NCBI GenBank assembly: GCA_963693365.1
Contig: CAVNZM010000002.1
Coordinates: 3,286,001 to 3,350,000, forward strand
Source: Amoebidium appalachense
Taxonomy: Eukaryota; Ichthyosporea
Length of the DNA stretch: 64,000 nt
Reading direction: 5' to 3'
Position numbers and translations under genes: made by a program. The notes below the pieces were generated by a model, which was not told the origin of the DNA, did no database searches, and worked only from the letters and a program-made list of their open reading frames with translations. Shown piece by piece: positions 1 to 11,003 of this stretch; the stretch's first letter is position 1, and every line of letters begins with the position of its first letter.

Positions 1-31
1 CGTGATTTCCATTCCTCACACTTGACACACA

Positions 32-64
<33 letters not shown>

Positions 65-1324
65 CACACACACACACACATACACCCACACCCTCCCGGC
101 CCCTTTTGCACGCAGCCAGGGCAAAGAAACTCCTTTAGCATATCTTAACGGCTGCTCTGAACCCCTGTGCATTCATGCGCCCTTGCTCAAGTGCACGAGT
201 TGCAGTGAAGCCGAGCACACAGATGACCTGTCACCACACTCAAACATGCTGCGCATGCAAAGAAAAAAAAAAAAAAAAAAAAACATTGTAACATGCTGCA
301 GACACGCGCGCGCACATACGCACAAGCACACGCATACATACACGCAGTGACACACACCACACATCCCTCTTGCCCCCGACCACTCCCTTCCCCTTCCCCC
401 CGCTTGCCCCCCAACCCCACCACCCCCTCCCCCCCTTCCGCCCCAATCCTCCCCAAACACATGCATGAACAAAAAAATGCGATCACACAAGTGACTTCTA
501 AACGACCCAACTGGATACAGCATGAACGATCCACACCCACACTCACACCCACACAAACCAAGCCATTCCCTTACCTGCTATATGCCAGTGTGGTTCTATC
601 TCTCCCGAAAACCACGTGTTTTCCGGCCTATAAACCTCATAATTCTTTTCATCGTCAGCCCTTCTTTCCGTCCCACTTTCTACACCTCCCAACACATCGA
701 CCCATCGTTGACCGCCATGTTTTCTGTCTGCGTCGTATGGAGGAAGGTCGTGTATGGTCACAAGCTCAGCGTGTGCACGGGCAAAGCTTGCCACACAGGC
801 AAGCGCAACAAGACGGTTCATACTCACTGTAAAAAAATACACCTACCATATAGCAAAAGCATCAGGCATGCTTACAGAAATAAATTCGAGCAAGGAAAAA
901 AGTTGAAAAGCCTGCAATGAGGGGCCGGAACGTACTAGGCCCAAACAAAAAGAAAAAAAAACATGAATTCGCCTGTTAGTGGATGTGATCTTTGGCGGAG
1001 CCGACTCAGCCGAGTTAGAGTTATGTAGATCCATGCTGATTAGCCATATATGGTTTTGTTCTCGAAACCCAATTGGTTGCCGTTCACCCCCCCCCGCCCC
1101 CCCCCCCCCCCCCCCCCCCCACCCCCCCCAAACCAACCTCCCCCAACCTACAACCAGGGATGTACCGACTTGAGGGAACGGTTTATGCACTTTGCTGCGG
1201 ACATCGTCAGGGGCCCAGCCTCACTTGACGGCCTACTGCGTTTTCCAGCGCAGCCAATCAAATGCAGCTAGTGACTTATGTACACTGTATGCAATAAAAC
1301 AACCCTAGTATAGATTATGGGCAA
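1..1324. other. No gene seen; CA and poly-C simple sequence
   Basis: The start holds a CA repeat (about 31-80), an A run (264-283), a C/CA-rich stretch (300-460) and a poly-C block (about 1087-1130). Open frames here are products of the repeats. I see no splice-bounded exon and no recognisable protein. Confidence 0.6.
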
Positions 1325-1353
1325 GGCCATCTAGAAACACCTTCTAGATGGCC
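1325..1353. repeat. Perfect 12-bp inverted repeat (hairpin)
   Basis: The arm GGCCATCTAGAA (1325-1336) is followed by a 5-nt spacer and its exact reverse complement (1342-1353). ATTATGGG occurs just before and just after the hairpin. It may be the end of a small transposable element or an RNA hairpin; the function is unknown. Confidence 0.6.
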
Positions 1354-1716
1354 GTGATTATGGGTAAGCAGAAGCTAGCATTGGTAGCTCCGAGAGAAAG
1401 TTAAGAAAACGTATCACAATATCATACTGTGCAGCATTCATAAGGTGATCTAACACGGTCATTTTATAACGGATATACTGGGGGAGAGAAGTAGAAAAGA
1501 GAATAACAAAGCCGCCCATAACCTTCGGTTCTACCACATTAGCTAACAGGTCACACTTATTGATAGATTTGCATCCGCGAGTAAACCGACCCCACACATA
1601 TTACACATACGAGCAGGAGACACCAAAAACTGATTACAACGCCAAGACATTTCATCTTTGCATATTTATATGACACAACATCATGAATAAACGAATCTAT
1701 ATAGGAGCGAGATTGT

Positions 1717-2280
1717 CTAACCGTATCCGCCATATGCCATGGCAGACTTAAAACTATTCATAGTCACACTATGGTCCAGCCGTACCTCCGGTGGAGTCGC
1801 CAGCCACTCCGCATATCGCTCGACATTGGGCAGAGACGATGTGGAAGGGAAGAGGTATACGTAGAGGGGCGAGTCCGGCGGGGATGCGTGTAGCCGGAAG
1901 AGTGGATGGGTCGGGGCAATGGCGGATAGGCGGGTGATGTGCTCGTGAAATTTAAGGGCTAATTCGTGTATGCGTTGTGATGGTGGTGTGAGTGCGTATA
2001 AAGAATCGAAAAGGCGTCTAGAAATAGGTGTGGAAAGGCCAGTAAGAAACGTACAACAAGTTGTGTAGTGGAAGTCATCTAGTGATTGGAGAACATTTGC
2101 AACGGTATCAGAGGGTGCCATAGCTAATGAAGGCAACCCGTACTCAGACAAAGGGCGAATAAAGGTGCGAAATATACTAAGACGGTTGTGTAAGTGTACA
2201 GTAGTAGAAAGATTAGCAAGATACACATCCCTAAATAAACGAAGACACCTGCCTGCACTCTCCACCCGACGGTCGACCAT
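1717..2280 (-). pseudogene. LINE (non-LTR) reverse transcriptase C-terminal fragment
   Basis: This is a 187-residue open frame. It contains the arrangement typical of the region after the reverse-transcriptase catalytic core of non-LTR retrotransposons: a basic helix, then FRTFIRPLSEYGLP, which matches the family pattern (lF+tFIRP-leYg), then a helical segment. The catalytic YADD region and the endonuclease are absent, so this is a 5'-truncated relic, the usual fate of LINE copies. Its 5' side runs straight into GTCGTAGTC-rich sequence belonging to a neighbouring element. The call rests on family pattern only. Confidence 0.55.
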
Positions 2281-2289
2281 CCGTTTGAA

Positions 2290-3655
2290 ACATATGCGTC
2301 TTGACTATTAGTCGTCAGTCGTAGTCACTAAAATTGTAAAGTTGTGTAGTCGTAGTCGAGTCACCGAGGGTGCCACTTTCGACTTTAGGCCCTACGACTT
2401 TGGGTAGGTGGTGGTGGTGGTGGTGATGGTGCTGGTGGTGGTGGTGGTGGGGGGGGGGGGGGGGGGGGGGGGGGAGGTATGCTCATGCATACGTGTACAT
2501 GTGGGCAGTGAAATCCTGATAATGCGCCGTGTTGTGTATGTCTTGGGGTCGGCCCCTGACGGGGGTGAGCGAGATCGATATCGATATATCCCACGGCCAC
2601 ACATGCATATGATAACCATACTAATTAACATCGCATATGGATTTATATGTCTGGCAGGTCTTCAACCGCACACGTTTGGGCGTTACAGTCATGGGATGCA
2701 TGTGTGCGGAATTACCCACCCCAGCATGCACACTCTCACCGGTAGCATGCAGCTTGCATGCAAGAAGCAGATATGCCACTCTAATGCTTTCCAGAATTAG
2801 CGTGCCGATATTCACAGGAGGCGTGATTGGCGCATTATGAGCGTGGCCCCCACACCGTGGGTGTATACCTAGCCCCCGAGTATCCGCTTCTTGCATCGCT
2901 GGCAAGGCGGTATTTGGCAATACCAGCGTCCTCTGGTGACAGTGAAAGACTTTTCTCCCGTGCTGGTACCGGCATAGTTAGTGAAAAGAGAACGTGGTTA
3001 ACCACAGCCCGAGTGGAGCAAATTCTCTTTTGCCATGACAACCAGCACATTTTGAGTCTCTCGAGCTAGCTCCGACCACCTGAAAAACTAGCTCTGGGCA
3101 AGGAGGAGGGGGTGGTGATGGATAAGGAGGCTACTGCTGGCAAGTATGAGCATAATTTGAGGGGGGCGGGGAGGGGGGGGGGGTTGCATGGGGAAGGGGG
3201 CCGGGGGGGGGGGGGGGGGGGGTACTGTGATGTAGGACATGGTTCAGGACGGTGGTAGGCAATGGTTCTAGAGTTGTTTTCTGCATTTTTTTTTTCTTAG
3301 TGTATTCAGTATTTGTTTTTTGTTTTTTTGTTTTTTTGGGGGGGGGGGCTCGAGGGGGGCAACGATGCCAGTGGCATTCGAAATCATAGTCTTTTCTAAC
3401 AATGACTTTATAGAAAAAGTAGTGACACCGTGAGTTCGCGGTGCAACCTGAATTTATCACTTAAGGTCACCTTAAGGTAACCTTGCAAGGGTACGTGGGT
3501 CCCCCTCCCCCCCCCCCCCCCCCCATTATATGAAAGTTGTCAGTTTAGTCGTAGTCGTAGTCCTTGAGAGACCCCTGACTTTAGTCGCAGTCGTAGTCAG
3601 TGAAATCCAAAAACTTGACTAGTCAAGTCGAGTCGTAGTCGGCACGGTCCGGTAC
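2290..3655 (+). mobile_element. hAT-like transposon relic with subterminal repeats
   Basis: Two blocks rich in GTCGTAGTC-type words (about 2300-2400 and 3540-3645) flank a hAT dimerisation domain at 2827-3069. Clusters of short subterminal repeats near both ends are characteristic of hAT elements. The interior is eroded and invaded by poly-G/poly-C tracts (2450-2474, 3200-3222, 3500-3524). I cannot define terminal inverted repeats or an 8-bp target duplication, so the ends are approximate. Confidence 0.45.
2827..3069 (+). pseudogene. hAT transposase C-terminal dimerisation domain
   Basis: The open frame contains YPLLASLARRYLAIPASSGD followed by SERLFSRAG and a basic SEKRT segment. This is the hallmark of the hAT family C-terminal dimerisation domain (P-x-L-x-x-x-A-x-x-x-L-x-I-P-A-S-S, then E-R-x-F-S-x-x-G). 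It stops shortly afterwards at 3069. The upstream RNase-H-like catalytic domain is not recognisable in any frame, so this is a truncated, non-autonomous remnant. I am confident of the domain and less so of the element boundaries. Confidence 0.8.
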
Positions 3656-3660
3656 AACCC

Positions 3661-3696
3661 TGCCTACAACGCACTCTGAGTGCTGTATTCCCTGCG

Positions 3697-3730
<34 letters not shown>

Positions 3731-4948
3731 GGGTATGTTGCCGCAGGCGACACGCAGCGTAGTAGTGCCCGGCCACTTACCTAAGCCAGTGGGTACATAG
3801 CTTTGGAGACTACCCCCAACCCGAGCCACCCCAAAAAAACACACACACAAGTACGGAGCGTACGATGGACTTCAGTATGTCGAGATCGGTCATTGCAGTG
3901 CATTATTGGGTGTGCACTTCTACCTGTCACACACAGTTCCTGCACACGTACGCGTACACGTACACACACGCGCAAAACACAGGGCTTTCGTCACCCTGCA
4001 ACCAGCCATGCGCATGACGGTGACTGCACAAACTGACTACAATCGAGTCTCGTGTTGGCATTGCATTCCTGTAGATGCATAGTGTGGGCCGAGTATATTC
4101 GGCAAGTATACCCCTTCCTCTTGCCGTGCCACTTGTAATTGCATCCGGCTACAGCAACCACTCGTTCTGATTTCTAGCGTTGACAGCTAATAAACATCAT
4201 CTCTAGCACCCCTTGGTTTTCTTATTTTTCTTATTTTGATGCTATTGATGGCCATAATACTATCATGCGGGGGGGGGGGAGGGGGGGGAGGGCAGGGGGG
4301 CAGGGGGGTAGAAAGGGAGGTTGGGGGAGAGGGGGGGGGGGGGGGAGGGGTGAAGGGGGGGGAAGGGGGGGGGGGGGCAGGGGGGCAGGGGTTACAAAGG
4401 GAGGTTGGGGGAGAAGGGGAGGGAGAGGGAAGGGGGTGAAGGGGGGGGGGGGGGGGGGGGGGGAGGAGGCTGAGGTGAAGTGAGTGAAGAGCGAGAGAGA
4501 GAGGGGTTGGGGAGGGGGAGGGGAGAGGCAGAAAAAGAGAGCGAGAGTGAGAGCGGGAGGGAGAGACAGAGAGAGATTAAGAGAACCTAAGTATGCCACA
4601 AGACCGTGATGAAGAGAGGGTAAGCAAGGGTTTTGTGTAGATATGTGCGGGCTCGGAAGTTATAGAGAAAGCCAGTACTTTTGGAACGTAAACAATCTTG
4701 AGGCCAATAACAAAGGATGCGGATCAAACACACCTCGAGTGCATTTTCCGTGGATGTCGGAGTCCTTTATTGCTGTCCATGAGGCTTTGAACGTGCTATA
4801 CCTTGTGGGCTTTGTGAGGGTTAGGATTGTGACGGCTCTGAGCACAGGTGTTTTAAAAATCCATTACTACAAAAGTATTGAATACGCTGTGCGGCAGGCA
4901 GACAGAAGTCACGTTCGATGGCGAGGCCTTATGCTTTAGCCAGTCGAA
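3661..4948. other. No gene seen; poly-T, G-rich and GA-rich spacer
   Basis: The stretch holds a poly-T run (3701-3729), CA/GT-rich patches (3840-3980), and a long G-rich block with GA interruptions (4268-4575). The Gly/Arg-rich and Pro-rich frames are artefacts of the G block. I see no exon. Confidence 0.55.
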
Positions 4949-5631
4949 TTACTCAGTCACCGATACATCTACGTTCTTCTCATAGTTACGCCTCCCACGA
5001 TTGTCTTGTTTCGGAGGAGGGGGAACGCCGTCTGCCAGTGCCGCAATTCGCATCTCCCGAACTCGTGCCTCCCCCACTCGGTAATCTTTGGCAACAAACT
5101 CGTCCGGCTCTCTCCTTAACGCACCATCTCCTTTTCTTTCCTCTGGCTCCAGCTGGTTGTCTTGATCAAGAAGCTCTTTGTATCTGACGGACCAGATGCT
5201 ACATATGGTGTTGTTGTCTGCTTGAGAAAGACGCCTTCCTTTCGTTAGCAGGAGGTTTTGTAGAGTGGCTTGTATTGTAAGCGGGCGCTCGACTAAGGGA
5301 GGCTCCACTGGTGCCTCGGTAGCGGCGGTTGTATTTGGTACAGTTTGTGGGGGCTTTTCGTGCAAATATAATAACGAAGCATCTTCTATACTCATTGCGT
5401 TGTCTTCTACAAGTATAAGGCCACGAGCATACAGAGATTCACGCTTTCTACTTTTGCCCTCTTCAGCATGTCGTCTAGGGATTCTTTCGAGGCCTCCCTC
5501 TCTCTCTTTTTTAGTGCATATAGTTCACGACGACGTGCTTTCTTTTTGGACTTCGGGCTTAGCATACCGAGATTGTCTTGAGCATGGTTGGTGGCGCTTG
5601 CGACGGAACAATTTTTTGGTTGCTCAGACAT
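4949..5631 (-). CDS. Unrecognised ORF pair, probably one protein with a 1-nt shift
   Basis: The ATG at 5631-5629 opens a frame beginning MSEQPKN. It passes through a Lys/Arg-rich helix (SPKSKKKARRRELYALKKRE) and ends at 5407. From about 5500 a second frame is open on the same strand and continues (RKRESLYARGLILVEDNAMS, then a Pro/Thr-rich linker and an acidic region) to a stop at 4949. Adding one A in the AAAA run at about 5452-5455 would fuse the two into a protein of about 225 residues. I see no GT-AG intron that does this. I recognise no domain; the charged helix resembles bZIP-like or nuclear-protein sequence. It could be a host gene with a sequencing slip, a decayed gene, or a transposon accessory ORF. 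Confidence 0.4.
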
Positions 5632-6864
5632 GTTGAAAGCGTGGGCCGGGGGGGAATGAGATTCAGTGTGTGCACACACGCACGCTGACTAAAGTGCGTG
5701 GTTGTGTTTTCATATGGATGAGTCACAAGGCCCGTCCAGCTGGGCCCGGGCTGGGGAAGGCTTGTCACCACATGACTCGGCGGTAACGACTCCCAAGTCC
5801 CGCCAAAAAAGATTTTTGAGTAATCATTTCCAGCTTTTGATTGGTTAAAAGATGGTTCGTTCTCAACCAATCACAAGTTTGGGTTCCACGGAATGTCCTT
5901 CCCGTGCCGTCAGAAGGTTGTCTCAACTTGTAGCGAGCATTTTGCGGCGATACAAATTTTTCTTCCTCTTCTAGGATGTTGTCTTGATATACAACACCCA
6001 GCTCCATGTATAGTAGGTTACCTCAAAACGGATACTGTATGTGTCTTGCCATCCCAAATTACTATGATATTAGTATTGCATTCCAAGGTTAAAAACCGGT
6101 GTACATTCCTGGGTTCCTATTGGTCAATAATGATGCAAATAACGGATATCAGGGCTTGAATCTTGTGGTTGCTCATTGGAATTTCCTGAATTGGAGAAAA
6201 GTGTGTGAACATGTACGGACCGTGACTCGGCGGCGTATCCCGATATACATGTTGATGTAGCTCTAACTACCATGTTGAGTAAACTTGAGTGGCCTGTTGC
6301 CTGAAGAATCTTACAGGATCACATGTAATGTGATTTCGATTATAGACAGCACAAAACATCTTACCCCTGTGGCCCAACCCATAGCCATTAAATATTTGTG
6401 TCCCACGGCTCCATCGGAATCCCTGAATAATTTGTTGAACATTTAAAGCCCTGTACTTTGAAAATGATGACCAGCTTCCTATTGGTTTTGAATGAATTCC
6501 ATTCTGGATATTGGTTCTCCCTAAACTAGATGTTGGGCAGTGCCTATTGAATGTTGGCATGCGGAGGAATAACAGGAGTCTAGGGAGTGCAGTCAACACA
6601 ACATCGAAGGCCAGTTCCGGCTATCGGGATGCTTGCGTGTGTTGGCACTTAGCAACATGGCTTTTGGGGAATAAAAAACATGTGCAGTCCATCCTCTCGA
6701 CTCAAACTTCACAGGCCCACACGCTCGTCAAATGCCAGGCCTGGTGAATTGTTACTAAAGGTCGGTTATTCATGCCACATATGGCACAAGGTAATAGCTT
6801 TATGAGTCAATAAATCAGTGCGTTGGTCAAAGTGCTGCAGATTGTTGTGCCCTCAACAGTCACC
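5632..6864. promoter_or_regulatory. Divergent intergenic interval with CCAAT boxes
   Basis: The interval lies between the minus-strand ORF starting at 5631 and the plus-strand gene starting at 6865. It contains GATTGGTT and AACCAATC as an inverted pair (about 5849-5874) and further ATTGG motifs near 6118 and 6478. It has no open frame with coding character. A shared promoter is an inference from the head-to-head arrangement. Confidence 0.4.
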
Positions 6865-7273
6865 ATGGCGCTACGTTCTGGTGGTACAGGTCACCTTTCT
6901 CTCGGAATCCTCCTGTCAGGTGAGTTACGTTTGCCGCGTGCTTTAAATGGCATGTCTGTTTGTTTTTGTTTTTCTCCAACCTTATAATGCACACATCATC
7001 CCCGAGCCCTTTTCTCCCCCCCCCCCCCCTCCCCCCCCTCTTCCCTCCCCCCCTTCCCCCCCGGGGTCCTTCCGGCCCACATCAGCCTTGCACACATTGC
7101 AAGATTGAATTCCTCTTGGCATTTGGTTACCCAATTAGGTCAAAGGTGCAATCGGGTGAAATGCACTTTTCCCTAGCTGCTCACAGCGCTCAAACTCATC
7201 TTACCACCTGTTTCTAAAATTCCACTGCACTTCTGATGTTCTTCACGGTTCAAAGTTTACACCCTGCCTCAGC

Positions 7274-7329
<56 letters not shown>

Positions 7330-8465
7330 AGAAAACAAAAAAAAGAAAAAGAAAAACGAAAAAGAAAAAAATAACTCTTGGGGGGGCTTTTTGGTTTTTA
7401 ACTGTTTTACGGTTAAATTTGGTTTCTGATTATAGGTTTCGTTACGGTTTAATGCTTTTCTTTTCACCTCTACGCCTCCGGATCCCCAACCTTCTAATTC
7501 ATACATCCCCCTCCCTCACTTCTTCTTCTTCCAAGGATGTATCCCCTACCACATTGGATGAAGTAAAACAAAATGTTGTCCGTTCTACTTGGGTTACTGG
7601 CCCTTTGTGTATCTTGTCTGCAAGCTTGTCGTGACTGTGCTGCTCCTCTCCTCGTTGTATGCCTTTCTACACTAGCCTACGGTTACTAAGGCTTTCTACC
7701 GTGTTTACTCTGTCTTCCCTCCTCCTTCTCGTTTCAGGAGGACTACGTCTACCTGTCTGCATAGAGTATCTTTTATGCTGGCTCAGACAGATTTTCCCTC
7801 ATTCCCCACTCCCCCGTCCCATCTCTGGGCATACACGTGCACCGTAAGCACACACCCACACATGCACGAGCACATGCATGCGCACACGGCATACGCCTTT
7901 TTCCTTCTTAATGGATTTTAGAGGTGTTCGCTAAGTGGTTGAAGCTTACTACCCCCATGCCCCTCTCCCCCGTATCTTTCCTGGAAAAATGTTTGCCTCA
8001 AGTTGTATAGTGCCCGTTCTTGGCATTGGAGAGAAGAGTACATACTCCGTCCCCTCCCCCCCATCCCCCCCCCCCAAAAAAAAAACAAAACAAAAACAAA
8101 ACAAAACAAAACAACAACAAAAAAAAAGAAAAAGAAAAAAGAAAAAAGAGAGGGAAAAAAAATACGGAACACACACACATACAGCCGCTGCCGCCACACA
8201 CCCCTACGTCGGATAGAGAGTCCCCTTTGCCTCAGGCTGCAAACCTGTGGCTTTCTTTCTTTTTGTGCATTTCTGGATTCGTTATCATGTTTCGCTTTGC
8301 TTTGCCTTTGTTGTCCCACACTTCATCTCCCCCCCCCCCCCCCCCCCCCCCCCCCGGGGCTCAACCCACACACCACCACCGCTACGCGGCCTCCTAGTTT
8401 AGTGGCTTATACAACCGTGTGTGGCTTTGTGGCTTTTCAACCTCCCCCCTCCCCCCCCCCCCCCT

Positions 8466-8502
<37 letters not shown>

Positions 8503-10487
8503 ATTCTGCTCCGTGGTCTTTCTTCAATGAAACCCCCAAAACACATGCATTTACATCCACAAGTAACACAAAATGTCCGCTACCAAACAGTCGGTCTGCT
8601 AGCATCGGCCCAACTAACAGCAATCAACATTGGTGCCGACGCATCCACCTGCCCCGGCTACATCTTTGACGCATCTGTCGGTAGATGTGGGGACCTCAAC
8701 GAATGCGCCGAGCAAACGACGCTGAAACCAAGATGCAAAGATGGATTCGTGTGTGTTAACTCCATCGGCAGTTTTCGGTGCACCTGCCCCACTGGCACCG
8801 TTGCACGTGTCACAGCCACAGGAACACAGTGCATGTCAATCGCATACGCTTGCCCTGCAACAAAACCCATTCGCCTCACACCATGCAGCATTCCAACAAC
8901 AACTAACTGCGGCTATGACCAGGTTTGTCCCGGGGAATGCAGCGATGGAACAAACCTCCCGTGTAAGAACGTTACCACGGCAAAGTGCGTGAATGGCTAT
9001 TGGCGGATTGTCTCGGATGCCACGTACGAATGCCCCCCTGAAGACGACTGGAGTGCTGATACATTTGCACTTCCTGCACCTGTTGTGGTGACGACATGCC
9101 CCACTACGAAACCCCTCCAATCCACCTCTTGCAACGTTTTTTGGACTATCGTGTGTGGTTATGACCCGGTGTGCCCGGGCCCCTGCCCCGACGGCTCACG
9201 GATTCCTTGCAGGAATACCACTGATGCACGCTGTGTGGATGGTTTGTGGCAGTTGGCACGTGTGGCCGACTATGGCTGCCCTATAGTCCGCCCACCTCCA
9301 CCCGTCGTTGTTCCCACGTGCCCAACCACCAAGCCGGTAACCGGCGGCGCATGCCAGGTCCCGTCCACCACCCAGTGTGGCTACGACCAGGTGTGCCCAG
9401 CAACGTGCCAAGACGGCAGCAAGCTGCCCTGCAAGAACATCACCACGGCCACATGCCGCAACGGCCAGTGGTTCCTGGCCCGCCTGGCCGATTACGGCTG
9501 CCCCATTTTTTCCCCCCCACCTCCCGCCATCATTACCACTTGCCCTGTTACCAAGCCAGTAGATGCAGCGACATGCAATGCTGCATCAACATTGGTGTGT
9601 GGTTATGACCAGGTATATATGACCCCCCCCCCCCCCCCCCCCCCCCCCTCCCGTACCCCCAACCAGGTACATGTGATACCTTCCTGCTTATTAGTCGCCC
9701 ATGCATCTTTTCTCTCCCGTTTGCAGCACCGTCATAACCTATCACAGTACCCCAATTCAATAGCAAAATGTATATCGAATTGCAAATGGGGAGGTTCATT
9801 TGCATAGATTCATAATCACGGTGCTAGCTTCACTGAAAACGAAGGAGAAGGGAAAGAAGACTGGAATAACAAATATGAGTAGCTAGGGTAACATAATATG
9901 GATAGTTTACTTCATTACAGCATTGGTGTTCTTGGCTAAGAAAAGCAGTTTGTGGGTGTGTGTAACAGTCGCATTTAGGGAGTTTGAAGACCCGCTCAGA
10001 GGACAAAAACATTGGCAGGTAGTCTCAGACTTCGTCTGCTTCCGCACAGGTGTGCCCGGCAACGTGTCAAGACGGTACCAAGCTGCCCTGCAAGAACATC
10101 ACCACGGCCACTTGCCGCAACGGCCAGTGGTTCCTGGCCCGCCTGGCCGACTACGGCTGCCCTCTGGTCCCACCCAAGCCCCCCACCGTCACCGTGGCAC
10201 CCGACGTACCGACCTGCCCCACCACCCGACCGGCCGATGGTGCGGCATGCCAGCTGCCTGCCACCACCCAGTGTGCCTATGACCAGGTACGAATGAATCA
10301 TCCCCCAACCCCTCCGTCCATGTGTTGCACTGCTAAATCCGGCCTTCTAGGTGACTTAGGGCATGCCTCCTTGCATCAACTTTCAAAGGCTGGACTCACA
10401 CCCCTTTGGGACCTCCCGGGGGGGGGGGGGGGGGTCCGAGGGGGGTCAGCATCTAAGGTAATTCAATCGTACGTAGAATACAGCATG

Positions 10488-10521
<34 letters not shown>

Positions 10522-10952
10522 ATATGTACGCACGTGTGACTGTGCACATGATGTGATTCAATGTATGTGGCCCTGGTAGTACATGCAATGTGTCGGTGTG
10601 CATCCATTTCTGTGCATGTATTGTGCCTCACAGTGAACACATGCGCACATGTGCAGCGACATGTGCGCATGAGTCATAACGCACTTTATTACGAGTGTCT
10701 GTAGCGTACTACTAAGTTGTACGGTATGTGTGTATGTGAATGGTGCAGCATGTTCGTTCTTGTGCACGTGTTAAACCTGGAGCATGAATACCATGTGATT
10801 CATGGGGTATGGGTGTTTGTGTGTGAGCATGTGTGCACGTGGATGATCAGTTCCCAATGAATAGGTGACACCTAGATGTATATACAGTGTCACATGTGGG
10901 TGTGGGTGTGTGCGCGCGCGAGTGTGTGCCTGTGTGTTGTGCGTGTTTTGTG

Positions 10953-11003
<51 letters not shown>

